DNA from: Gordionus sp. m RMFG-2023
Taxonomy: Eukaryota; Nematomorpha; Gordioida; Chordodea; Parachordodidae
Assembly: GCF_954871325.1 (NCBI RefSeq)
Contig: NC_088777.1
Coordinates: 36,991,366 to 37,055,365 of the forward strand
Length of the DNA: 64,000 nucleotides
Direction: 5' to 3'
Shown: positions 50,548 to 62,499 of the stretch, one piece after another
How the letters are laid out: the number at the start of each line of letters is the position of its first letter
How positions within the stretch are numbered: the stretch's first letter is position 1
The notes under the pieces: generated by a model
What the model saw: only the letters and a program-made list of their open reading frames with translations
Database searches by the model: none
Told to the model about the DNA's origin: nothing
Program-made: the position numbers and the translations under genes

Positions 50548-53500
50548 CTACCCTTCCAATCCTCTGCGAGAAGCATTAAGAGCCTTGTAAAGCGCGTCAA
50601 CGCAATAACGACCTCTCCTATCGTTGAGTTGGTCGTTCGCAACCGTGTTAGTTAGGTAAGCGTAACCTATTCTTTGATTAGGATCGCCAAAGGCCAATTG
50701 CAACCCGTGACCTGGGAAACCAAAATTGGTTTGGCCCTTAAAGTTATATTTTTAATTGAAATAAATATTTTTACATAATCACAATCGAACATTCATTCTC
50801 AAACCAAGATCAATAGAAGTATAGATTGGATAATAGTAGAAAAATTAATTTTATGGTTAGCACCAAAACATTGATGACTATTATGTTGAATTTACTTGTT
50901 GGGGGGGTTATCTAAATTTTATGTGACCCTAAAATTTTATATTTATACAAAGGCTTTAAAATTTGAATTTTCAAAATTTTCTCGCTGAGGTGTGGATCAG
51001 CTTGCCTAAAATATTTTATACTTGAGCACATATGTAAATCAAATTAATTGACTTTTTTTTATAACAACTAAATGACAAGATGTAGCGATATACAGCTTAA
51101 ATGAATATCTTATAGTTTTTGGACAGTCCTTCCAGTTATATGTTTATGAGCAAAATAAGGAAAATTTTATAATATTTTGATTTTATTGTATATATTATAA
51201 TAAAATTCAAATCTTACTAAATCAAACATAATATTACATACTATATACGTGTTCTAGTTTCTTATAATAAGGTAATAATAAATTTTTAAAAACTTATTCT
51301 TTTATTGGGGGTCACAAAAACAACAATTTTCTTTATAATTTTTAAAAAGTTAGAAAGCATTAAAATGATCATTTTTAAATAATTTTTTATGTGTTCAAGG
51401 TGTCATAATGTCACTAGAGATCTCCGGCTCTGACGGGCTTCGAGCCGGGCTTAATATTTTTTAAGAAAATTCGGGCCGAGTCGGGTTGGGCCTAAAATAT
51501 TTTTAAAATATATCTTAAATTTATCAATTTTATGTTGAATTTTTTATGTATAATAAAAATATGTGATTTTATTTATAGAAAGTAGACGCCATATAACATA
51601 TATCGTTTATTTTGAGTAATTATAAGAATTAATTTTTATATTTAAATAAATTCGGGCCGGGCCGGGCTTGAAAAATTAGGCCCGATGCAGATCACTAATA
51701 TCAACATCGTCGTTTTGGAAATTGGATGGCGAAAATTTATAAAGAAAAGAATGTATATTACCTAACTTCATATATTTTGGTCCATTGGCAATTTTCATTT
51801 TATGCATTTAAAATTTCGATAAAAAATATTACTCAATTTAAACCAAATATTTTCACTTTGTAACATAAAGTTGGTATACATATTACAGCTATTATATAAA
51901 TTTAGCTAGTTTACAAACTAGCCAGTAGTTAGCTAGTATAATAGTGACTTAAATATTTTACAAATTAGCTAGCTTGCTAATATCTAGTAAAGTAACTATT
52001 ATTTTGTGAATTTTTTTATAGATTGGAGTATATATTTTAAGATTTTATTTATTTTTTTTTATCCTTTTTTTGCCCGATGCATTATAGATAACGTATAAAA
52101 AAATATTCAAATTATACGTTAAGTAAAATTTTGAAAAAAAATAATAAATCAAGGGAAATAAATGAAAAGAGAATGAGCTAGAAGTACACCAAAAAGGAAA
52201 ATTAATAAGTTAAATCATAATAAAATTCAAAAATTTTGAAATATAAAATCATGTTAAAATTAAGAGTTATCAAACTAAAAAATCATTAAATGCTCAAAAA
52301 TGCGTAGGAAAATGCACAATGAGAAAATTAAGTTTTTTATTTAAAAAACTAAAATAAATATAAAGGTAACAAAAAACGGAAAAAAAGATTAAAATTAGAA
52401 TAAAATAATCTAAAGGAGAAAAAATACAAAATTAAAAATAAATGAGAAAAATAAAGTTATAAAAAATGGGGAAAACCCCAGTGTTGTTAAAGTAGCACGC
52501 TACTATAGCGTGCAACTTTTTCTAGTAGCGATAGCTTTAGCGACCTACTTTAAAAAAAATAGAGATAGCTCGCTACTAACAGCGAAGCAGCGCGCTATTT
52601 CGCTACTTTCAATTTTATATAATAAATACATACACATAAAAATTGTTAAAATATATGTATAATTATAATTAATTCTAAAATCATAATCCTTTTATTTAAT
52701 TTAATTTTGAAATTTATATTTTAAAATCTGCATTATAAATCTAATTTTCAAAATAATTTAAAATGTCGAAGATAAAGATTATATTGAAGATAATTTTGGT
52801 ATCGACAAAATTTTCCTGGAAAATGATAATAATATGGAATTTCGTTTTCCTGAATTCATTGAATATTTTAATCTCAATAAAAAAATTAACTTAAGGTATA
52901 AATTTTACTGTAAGATGTGTGCTGGAAGGTCTATCATCAAACAAGACTAGTAAATTTAACGAAGACGCTTTTATAAGTAATATATCCAACAAATTTAATA
53001 TCAATGTGTAGCCCATTTCTTAATCTTTAAAATAAAATTTGAATCAAAGCTGTATCCCATAATAGTTTTTGAGCTAAATGAGTATATGTGAAAGTTGATC
53101 TTCTGGCCCAGTCCAAACCTGGTATGTTTCAATTTGATAAGATATTATTCAAGAATTATATTATGAATTGAAATTTTCTAAAATAATTAATATTAACATT
53201 TCATTTAATCATCAGACTCATCTAATGATTATATTTTATAAATTATTAACTGGATGTAAAACATGCTTGAAATTAAATACTAATATATTTATATATTTAA
53301 AATTTTATCAAAATTTATTATCCTTTAACATTTTAACCAATTTTGAGAGAAATTGGTTCAATAGATAAAGTTAAAGGGTGGTGGCCTGACCATTCACTTA
53401 TCCTCTACATAATTTTTGTTCTAACTATTACTATTATAATTTACGACTTGATTTTTTTAAAATAAATAATAATACTAATAGAAATCCTTTGGATGCATCT

Positions 53501-56500
53501 TTTTTAAATTAAAAAACTCAAATTAATATTTTTGATTATTCTTCTTTATATAAAAAATATGCATATTAAATTTAATACTACATTGTGTGCTAGTGTTACA
53601 CAATTATTTAGTCATAGTTTATATTTTCTGATCTCGTTCTAGACTTGGAGATGACAGTATGGAAATGTTATTATTGAAATGACATTTAATAAATAAATAA
53701 ATTATATATATATATATTTGAAATTTTAGACATATTAATTTTTGAAAATGAGATTCATAAAAAATATTTTAAAAATTCTAAAGTAACGCAAAAAGTAGTT
53801 AGTAGTGGGCTACTTTTAAAAGTAGCTTTTAACACTGGACAACCCAAGGTTAAAATTTTTTTAAAAAAAATTAAAATCATAAAGTTAAAGAGCTAGTTAG
53901 TATATTAAATAGCTCATTTGAAATTAAAAATACATTTAAAAAAATATAACGGTCCCATTTTATCAGGTATTAAATTTATGAGATCCCCTCATCATTCTTA
54001 TGTAATTAAATTCCATATCTTCTACTGTTTTCTTTAAATTCATTTCCAGTAGTATGGCATTTTAAATTGTTTTTTAAAAATAATATCCCATAAATTTTCA
54101 GGATTTAAATTAAATATTTCTGTCAGGTAACTATTCTTTAGTCAATTTCTCAGCATGGCATGGTGTCCTATCTTGCTGAAATACACTTGCGCCATCAGGA
54201 AATAAGTATCTCTCAATTTTTAAAGCGTTTTTATGCCATTTACAAAGACATGACTTCCAACATATTTTTACAAATTCCCATATCATTGTCTTCTCTGGAA
54301 AACAGCTAGTTTTAATTAATCAGTATGAAAGGCTTCTTATCTCTGATTACATGATCCCTAACATTACTACAGTTCATTTTAAAAACGGGATTCATTTGAA
54401 GAATGGTGTTCCACGACCCATTCTTTCTAATCTTCCTTTTTTTGAATCATCGTTATAGTGTTTTTATATAACCTTGATTAAAGAATAAGTTAGGTCAATA
54501 ATGGAAAATCTCCTGTAATAGATTTTACCTCATAAATCTTGTCCTCTGTTTTTGAATGACGATTTTCAAAAGATTTTTTTTAATATATGATCTTCTAAAG
54601 AAATATATCTCTTAAGGCATTCCTTTAGAGTTGTTCGTTAACAAGAATGCTATCTAGAAGATCCATCAATTATTTCCTGAATACGACTAAATTTAAGCTC
54701 AAGGGAAAAATTTTATTGTGAATTCCTTTGCTCATAAACACTACATACACCCCCCCCCCCCCGTAACAATGGGGAAGAATTTTCGACCACTAAACTAGTC
54801 TCTAAATTTGTTTCTAACGGTTTGTAAAAAAATTAAAATATATTGGCACCAAATAAGCTTTTGCCCCCCCCCCTCCATTTGAAGTTTTTCTGGCTAAAGG
54901 CCTGCTTTTAAGATTCAATCAAATATATATCTTTTTTATATAAAGATTTTGCACGCGTCATGTAAAAATATTACATAAGATAATTTGAAGAATTTTTTTT
55001 TAATTTTTTAAGATAAGATATATATATTTTACCTTATTTTTGAGGGGCTTTTGTATTTTATCTTTGGATGTATTTTTAGCATAATTATATAAATTATATT
55101 TTTATATTCTTTAATATATATATATTAGAACTGCAGATGTACCATTTGCACGCCCCGATCGGGTGTATTTAAAAAAATTAAAATGGCTTAGGGCCCGGCC
55201 AGCAGGTCTCTGATATATACTATATATTATTATTTTAAAAAAATAAACATATTTCGTTTTAATTGTGTATTATAATCTTTTTATCGAAATTTTAAAATAC
55301 ACAAAATAAAAAAAATGATTGAACGAATATAATATACGAAAAAGGGTTGTTAAAAAGTCCGATTAGGATCTATCTTTAAAAACGATCTGAAAGATTTTAG
55401 TCAAAATAATATTATGTAAGCCTAGAGATTTGGCAAATAGAGGTCCAAACCTTTCTACCATCCATGAGAACATTAAATCATTTTAGCCAAAATATTATTT
55501 GGATCGTTTTTATAAATCGACCTGAATCTGTCATTTTAACAACCCCGAAGTTTGGTAGTATATTACAGTAATTCGAAAATCAAAGGTACTAAAATATAAT
55601 ATCAGAATACTTATTATTCGATTTATACATTTTAATTCTAAAAAAAAAATTTTCTTAATTAACAATTTTTTAAAAAAACTTTTTACATTAGGGTTGGGCA
55701 TAAGTATGAATCCGGTAGACATAGCGAATTTATACATATCACCAAATATGACATCTTTATCGTAAGAAGACGACGTTTGCTTGATCATTCTTTGCAATGT
55801 TTCGGGTTCTAAAAAAATTTAATAAGATTCTTTAACCGCACCATGTTTTTAATTTGATTATAAAAATTCGTGCTAAAATATTAATAAAAATTAAAATATT
55901 CCCCAATATCATTTATGCTTGGTACATTAATTATAAAACTACAAAAAAAGATATTTATACAAAATTTTAGGAAATATTTTGACAACCTAATATATTGTAT
56001 TATTGAGAGTAATAAAAAAAAAATAGTGCTGCTTGCATCAAAGATCATCGGCCACCTTCAATTTTTTAAAATTATATAATCGTCTGCTATTTCACTTAAG
56101 TCTATTTTTAAAATTTAACCATTTTTTTTAAAACTAATTTTAATAAATGTTATCGTTCTAAAGGTCCCTGAGAGAGAAACATTTGAGGAGTTTCGATATT
56201 TTATTCTCTAGCATCAGGCGAAGAGAATGTAAGGAATTAATTTTAAGTATTCAAATATCGGCTGTATAACTGTGAGATGCATCATAGAACGATGACAGAA
56301 TCTCAAGAATTGTATTCGTATAATAACATTTTCGATATTTTTACTTGAAAAGGGGAAAGGATTGAGCTGGGTAAATAATCACATTAATTTGATAGAGACC
56401 ATTGATACAATAGAATATTTAGCGATGACTCACGTTAATTTAGGAAGTGTTGTGAATGTCATTCGAAACCAATAAAAAGCTTTCCATATTGATTTTCTTC

Positions 56501-59500
56501 AAAACAATAAAATAAGTGGAAAATTTTCATGGCGTTTACACTTTGAATGTGGAAATGGGATTATAAATACTAAAATATCAATCATTATCAAATCAATTTT
56601 GATTCCATCATTCGACACCTTTTTTTCCTTGATAAGATCTTTGTGAATGATAAAACCTTAATCCAAAAACAACCCAAAAATAGCTAATTCTAATAATTAA
56701 TATAATAGAATAGCTGACAGGTTATATTGATCTAAGCCCTGTATGACGATTCATTAAAGGAGAGTTCACTTAGCAGAATAAACCAACTCGAGAAAAAAAT
56801 ATAAAATATTTCGAATTCCATTTGCTTATTATAAATTTTTAGCAAGTTGAAATAATACAATACAGAATAGCATTATTTATTCAAGAATTATTTATCAAAT
56901 CCTATACAATGATGTATAAAACAAAATTTTAGAAAAAAAAACTTTATAAAAGTATCGATAAAATTTAAATATGTTATAAATATTGTCGTAATTGAATAAA
57001 AATTTTGAATTATATTTTTAGATTTGTAAAAGTTTGTTTTTAGTTAAGTCTGAGGATTTTTATCTAATTTTATTTTAATCGCGTTAATGATATATTTTTA
57101 GATTTTGTAAATGATTTTTAGTTAAGTCATTATATTTTACAATTTTTAAGTTATTTTTAGTGAAATTTATATTAATTATAATTATGATACTAAAATTTAT
57201 CAATTATAAAAAGGTATTTTTAACTTATAATTTAAATTTGAGCATGAGTAGGGGGTTTATAATTTCAAAAGAAGATATTTTTTGTTAGTTAATTTTTAAT
57301 TATTTTTTTTAATTATTAATCGCTTCCCTATAAAAGGAAGCGAAATTGTAATTTAATTAATTCATATTTTTTTTGGTTTTATAAAATTGTAAATTTTAAA
57401 TTTGATATTGCGTTGTAATTTTTCATTGATATTATTTTAATAATAAAGTTCAGAGTTATATATTATTTCTGTGTAGAGTTATATATATTTCTTGTAGAGT
57501 TATATATAATTTCTGTGTAATACGGCACAACGTAAAAATATAATGTATAAAAAGATTTTCAAAGGAAAAAGGGATCCAAACCGAAACGAATACGGGTTCG
57601 GTTCAGGTTTAGGTTAGGATAAAAATAACGGTTTAAGGTTCAGATTCGGTTCGTAAAAAATAAAAATATCGGTTCGGTTTGAACCTCTAAAAACAGGTTT
57701 AAACACTTTTGTATTCAAACCTACATTCGAATTATGTATAGGGAAGTATATTTTTTTTAACTTCATAATTAAAATAAAAAACACATATATAATACCTTCA
57801 TTTTTATTAATTGCACATAATAAAATAATATTTAATTAATAAATATAACAAATAAATATCAATGAATAATTTTAATATGAACAATTTAACTTTATTTACT
57901 TAAAATATTTTTATTAAGCCGCACAATTAATATATTTTCAAAATTCGTCTCACTCAAATTACATCTATAAGGAGATAATATAAATTTAATTGTTGAAAAA
58001 TATCTTTCCACGCTAACTTGGGTAGCCGGCTGCTATAATGATATCAGATTTGATGTTTCATTTATAATACTATATGCAAATAATTTATATATAGGATTTA
58101 ATTTTTCTCTAGACATTATAATTTATAAGCTTAAAATATTTAAAAAATGTTGTAAAATGGCAATATACTAAAGTTTATAAAAATTATGACTGACACTTAT
58201 CAATCAAATGTGATTGATAATAAACTTTAAAGCAATTCGAATATAATTAAAATTTTTGCAATATACTAGTAATAACTTACACATTATTTTATAATCATAA
58301 AATTGCTTGAACCGGTTCTGAGGCATTTTAGCGGTTTAGGTTTGATAAAAATGCCGGTTTTTAGCAATATAATGGTTCGATTTGTTCCTGAACGGATTTT
58401 TTCAAAAAAAATTTCTCATTGAGAAGTAGTTCAAATAGAGGGCATGGCTCATCCTTTCGTAGTTATGCCACTGGTTCAGTTGATAAACTTTAAAAAAATA
58501 GCCGGTTGGATTTTTAAAAAATAATACTTAACAATTAAAAACCCTATTATATAAACTAAGTGATCATTTAGCTGCCCGAAGCAAGATCGTAGCAATTTTT
58601 AGAATTCACTAGCCTCTTATCTTTATTTAATTATATAAATTCTTATAAATAGTTATTTATTTGACTGATTTGGAGAAGGCAATTGACAGGGTGCGCATGA
58701 GGTCACTAGATGGGCCTTGAAAAAATCAGGTGTGAGTGGTTGGTTATGGCAGTGAAGGCAACGTATGTTGGAGCACAAACTGCGGTACGGACGGATGATG
58801 GAGATGGTGAAAGCTTTGAAGTGAATGTAGGACTTCATCTAGGATCCGTGCGGAGTCCATTATTATTAATCTTAGTAATAGATGTGATGCTAGAGAAATG
58901 CGTGAAGGACTTCCCTGTGATTATATGCATGGTAAACAGTGAGGAAGAATCGAGGGATAGAATTAGCAGATGGAAGATGGCTATGGAAGCAAAGGGCCTG
59001 AAAATGAATTCAGTAAAGACCAAGGTGATGATAAGTGGGGATAATCTGAAGATTGAGGAATCCGGCAACGTGGTGTATGTGGGAAAGGAGTTGCTAGAAA
59101 TTCAATCTAATGCACGAGATGCCAGAAATGGGTGCATAAAAGATGTAGCGGGGAAAAAAAGGAAATCATGTTAGTAAGAATGACCCTGTAGAATGCACAT
59201 AAAAGAGGTATAATACTGATAACGTAGAAAATGGAATAGATATTGGCAATCGATTAACCCTGAAAAAAGTGGAAAGTTTTGCTTTTTGGGTGATATGCTA
59301 AACGTAGACCTCAGAAAAGGTCTTATTATTTTAGAATCTTTCTTTCTTTGGTGATATAGATTCTGTTGTTGCAAGGGTCAGACAAGCATGGAAGAAGTTC
59401 AGAGAGATGACAAATATTCTAACAAATAAAAAAGTCGCTCTGAAGTTAAAGAGAAAGTTTACGTAAGCTGTGTGAGGAGTTGTTTAGTATATGGCGGCGA

Positions 59501-60803
59501 AACATGGGCAATGAAAGGCCCAAGAAGCCAAATTGGAAAGAATAGAGATGAGGATGATTAGAAGGATGTGAGGGGTATCTCTGAGAGAGGAAAAACTAGG
59601 TAAGAATTCCGAGTGAGAATTGGTATAAAAGTTATTGGAGTGGTAATGCGAAAAAATAGACTAAGATGGTTTGGGCATGTGGAACGTAAGACAAAAGATG
59701 ACTGGGAAAATAGATGCACTTTGATGGAATGAGGATCAAGACCTAGAGGAAAGCCCAAGATGACTTGGATATAGGAGATAGCCGAGGATATGAGAAAAAT
59801 GAATCTTACAAATATTGATGCTCTCCGGACCGTCATGGAAAAGAACATAAGAAAAACTGGCCAACCTGGGTAAACCTGGAAATCGGCATTAAACGGAGAA
59901 GTAATTAATTAGACAACCTTTATAATAAAAAAATAAATCACTAATTTAGATATCCTAAAATATTAAAATGAATGTATAGGCTTTATAAATGGATGGGGAG
60001 GAGAGGGGGGATTCAGTGAGGTCATACTCACAAAAAAATATATCGAATTCGATTTAATATGATTTTTTTTATGAAACCTATTAAAATTTAACTTCAATTA
60101 TAAATTTTTCAAAATCTTATCCTTTTTTAAAAAAATCACAATTATCCCTTGATTTTAAAAATTTAATTATTTTATAATATTGTTTTTCTTTTTTAAAAAA
60201 AATGTACTCAAAAGTTGCTGATTATTGTTGCCCTGATTAGCCAAAATACCGTAGACTTTTGCCAAACTCCTGGCGTCACCTATCCCAATAACCGAAGGGA
60301 ATTGCAAATTTCTAACCTCGGGTCTATTTAATGCCATAGTTTGTGTCTAAATATAATTTTGATTAAATAGTTTAAAATTTCAAAGGAATTAATTGGTATT
60401 TTTTTAAGCTAATGTATTTGTGTATTCAATTTTTATAAAAATTTCATTTGACCATTATTATAACAGGAAAAAAATATAAATTCATATCTTGAAACTATTC
60501 TTTCTTTCTTTGTCTATTTATAATCTTGATTAGAATTTAAAATATATAATTCATAAACACTTTCATCCTTAAATGTGCTTTCTTTTTTTCTATCTATCAC
60601 ATCACGTATAAGTTTTTAACTAACTTTAACAATCATATCAGGATTTAACAAAGCCTTTTTGGTCATCGGGTGAGTGTATATCATTAATCCGAATTTGAGC
60701 TTTTGAAAGAAACCGGATAAAGTTTTCAAAAATCTCTCGTTCCTTAAGATAGCCACTCTAGCATTGATATCTCTTGAGGGTAATCCAATAAAGAAATCCA
60801 AAT
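50548..60803 (-). CDS. Class C beta-lactamase-fold serine hydrolase (LACT/LACTB-like), 3' exons
   Basis: Four minus-strand exons fit in phase: 60803-60625, 60346-60208, 55808-55687 and 50736-50548, giving about 209 codons to a TAG stop. In order they encode LDFFIGLPSRDINARVAIL; MALNRPEVRNLQFPSVIG and DARSLAKVYGILANQG; MYKFAMSTGFILMPNPN; then GQTNFGFPGHGLQLAFGDP and RIGYAYLTN. This order of motifs (IGLP, NRPEVR, GxGDARSLAKVYG, GHG near the end, DP...GYAYLTN) matches the C-terminal half of animal LACT-type beta-lactamase-domain proteins. These are related to class C enzymes and esterases and are usually hydrolases or scaffold proteins, not resistance factors. The catalytic SxxK part must lie in 5' exons beyond 60803 or outside the window. 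Two introns are long (4.4 and 4.95 kb) and full of transposons. Confidence 0.8.
51405..51700. mobile_element. Short hAT-type MITE with GGGCCGGGCC sub-termini
   Basis: GC-rich ends (cgggcttcgagccgggctt at left, gggccgggccgggcttgaa at right) in inverted arrangement surround an AT-rich core. Borders near tcactaga and tcactaat resemble an imperfect 8-bp duplication. It lies in the last intron of the beta-lactamase-like gene. Confidence 0.55.
52479..53837 (+). mobile_element. hAT element with imperfect TSD and decayed transposase
   Basis: The left end cagtgttgttaaagtagc matches the inverted right end cagtgttaaaagctac. Flanks gaaaaccc (52471-52478) and gacaaccc (53838-53845) are an 8-bp duplication with one difference. 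The interior on the + strand keeps an N-terminal zinc-finger-like piece (PEFIEYFNLNKK, FYCKMCAGRSIIKQD at 52850-52950) but later frames are broken. The sub-terminal GTAGC/GCTAC motifs are repeated many times. It lies in the last intron of the beta-lactamase-like gene. Confidence 0.8.
53960..54720 (-). pseudogene. Tc1/mariner-type transposase remnant
   Basis: The minus strand reads IERYLFPDGASVFQQDRTPC then HAEKL at about 54215-54140, the conserved QQD-nAPCH block holding the second catalytic Asp of the DDE domain. GRGTPFF is at about 54420. Frameshifts and stops break the frame, and TIRs were not found. A run of 14 C follows at about 54750. Confidence 0.7.
54721..55686. other. Intronic AT-rich stretch
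   Basis: Holds C-runs at about 54750 and 54867, and a small GC-rich inverted element at 55130-55220 (gcacgccccgatcggg / gggcccggccagcagg, ending cagagacctg when inverted). No exon seen. Confidence 0.45.
55809..57569. other. Intronic stretch without recognised genes
   Basis: No supported exon. A relic matching one TIR of the 48-kb MITE (tgacgattcattaaa) is at 56744-56759. A perfect short hairpin cgcttcc...ggaagcg is at 57329-57350. A roughly 24-bp unit (gagttatatatttctgtgta) repeats three times at 57451-57520. Confidence 0.45.
57570..58400 (-). pseudogene. hAT element fragment with GGTTCGG ends
   Basis: The minus strand at about 58050-57920 encodes QPATQVSVERYFSTIKFIL then NFENILIVRLNKN, the hAT dimerisation motif. 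GGTTCGGTTCAGG-type sub-terminal repeats lie at both ends (57590-57700 and 58305-58400). Exact borders and the target duplication were not resolved. A stop precedes the motif. Confidence 0.65.
58650..59895 (+). pseudogene. RTE-type LINE 3' half, decayed
   Basis: The + strand reads DLEKAIDRVRMRSLD at about 58663; then a frame from 58710 with VKATYVGAQTAVRTDDGDG and FEVNVGLHLGSVRSPLLL (RT domain) and WKMAMEAKGLKMNSVKTKVM near 58970. The segment that should carry the YADD catalytic box is missing between PVIICMVN and SEEES. The 3' part (59520-59880) shows the conserved tail RIEMRMIRRM...RWFGHVE...KPKMTW in shifting frames. Inactive. Lies in an intron of the beta-lactamase-like gene. Confidence 0.8.
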
Positions 60804-61559
60804 CTGTCAAAATGGAAGAAAATAATTAATTGAAATTAATATTTAAATATTCAGGTGAATAAAAAATCGAAAAGTAGCATTTGTGTTTTAAAATCGAAGG
60901 CTGAATATATATATATAAATTAAAAATTTAAACTCTGTAGAAAAAGTTTCTTTATAACTGCAGTTTATCGATTACTAATATTCAAAATCTTTATTTGGCA
61001 TTGCATGTTTTTAATAAACCTTTTTTGACAATATAGCTATAAAAGTGACGAACTTGCGAAATAAACCAAAAATAATTTCCCGAATCGTAATCAAAGAGTT
61101 ATAAGAAAATTTTGAAAAGAAAGAACCGAATCCCGTTAGAAATACTTTAGAACAGGTTTAACCGGGTTCATAACAGTTTTGGAAATTATATGTGTTTATA
61201 AAAATTAGTATTACTATATATGTGATAATACTATGTTACTAGCTAGCTATTTCTTATGCATGTTTTATAATAAAATAAAGAAATTCAACTAACTTTTATT
61301 TTATTTCTAAATATTTTAATTATAATATTAGGTGCCAACAAAATACTATATATGCGATAATTTATTTTTAAAATCCAAAACTTATAAAAACCTAAACAAA
61401 AGGAAAAGAACCGATATGGATCTGTTAACCGGAACTAATCGATATAAATTTGTTTAAAAATAACCGTAATGGAACTAAACCAATTTAAAATTTAAAAACT
61501 AAACACCGGATAGAACTGAATCGTTATACTTTCGGTTCTACACTCAAGTTATAAAGATT
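60804..61559. other. Upstream intron of beta-lactamase-like gene
   Basis: The acceptor of the 60803 exon is ttttcttccattttgacag on the minus strand. The rest is AT-rich with GGTTC/CCGGTT-rich patches at 61120-61180 and 61400-61540 that read as another MITE relic. No further exon found. Confidence 0.45.
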
Positions 61560-61905
61560 AGATACAGGCTTTCCCATTCAAAAAAGGTAAAGTTCCAATC
61601 AAAAAAGGAAAAGGTCCGATCAAAAAAGGAAAAGGTTTAATCAAAAAAGGAAAAGGTTTAATCAAAAAAGGAAAAGGTCCAAACAAAAAAGGAAAAGTGT
61701 CAATCAAAATAGGAAAAAGTCCGATTAAAAAAGAATAAGTGACAAACAAAAAAGGAAAAGGTAAAAAGGAAAAGTGTCAAACAAAAAAGGAAAAGGTCCA
61801 ATCAAAAAAGGAAAAGTGTCAATCGAAAAAGGAAAATTCCCAAAAGAAAAGGAAAAGTGTCGATCAAAAAAGGAAAATTCCCATTCAAAAAAGGAAAATC
61901 GTAAT
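61560..61905. repeat. 21-bp minisatellite, about 16 copies
   Basis: Unit aatcaaaaaaggaaaaggtcc and variants repeat head to tail. On the minus strand the 21-bp period makes an open frame of heptads (FPFLIGP, FPFLIKP) at 61749-61558. I regard this as a by-product of the repeat, because it lies in an intron and several units change frame. Confidence 0.85.
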
Positions 61906-62490
61906 TTTTTAAAATTTTTCAATTTTTCTTAAATTTTTGATTTATTTTTGTCATTCCTTCTTATTTTATTTCTAACTTTTTGCGATTTCTTTACTTTATT
62001 TGTATCTTTTCTCAATTTATTTTTCTTACTATATTTTTCACAATTTTTTTTCTTCTCATTTTTGATAATTCTTTTGTATTTTTAAAAATAATTTATAAAT
62101 TTAGGTCCATTTTTTAACAATTCTTTACGTTTTTTTTCATCATACATATGTCGTAATTTTTAAAGGGATCATAACTATCCGGGATCTTCACGGGATTTAA
62201 AGAGATCCCTTTAAAATTTCAATTTTTTAAAGGATAAAGAACTATACGGCATTATCACGTTTGAACCATGATATAGAAGAATCTAATTTTAAAAAGCGTT
62301 TTCCGAGCGTTTCGTTTTTTAATTTTATTGTTATTCATTAATTTTCAATGTTGTTTTTTTGCCTTATGAAATAAGATATGTCTAATATAGGGTATCAATC
62401 GATAGCTAATCAAAAGATCTATTCAACTGGAGGTCTATCTCTCTCCCATAGGCGGGTCTAAGTCTTGGGGGGTCAAAAATATTTTTATCA
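61906..62490. other. AT-rich spacer
   Basis: Nothing gene-like. A local inverted pair aaagggatc / gatccctttaaa lies around 62160-62215. Confidence 0.4.
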
Positions 62491-62499
62491 ACACAAAAT

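Noticed and set aside
57329-57350. Hairpin cgcttcc...ggaagcg as a transcription terminator
   Set aside because: The DNA is eukaryotic and the hairpin lies inside an intron; it may be chance or MITE-derived.
50548-60803. Reading the beta-lactamase-like gene as antibiotic resistance or bacterial contamination
   Set aside because: It is split by introns in phase and matches the animal LACT-type C-terminus; nothing around it is bacterial.
61558-61922. FPFLIGP-repeat frames on the minus strand as a gene
   Set aside because: The frame is a product of a 21-bp minisatellite and changes frame between units.
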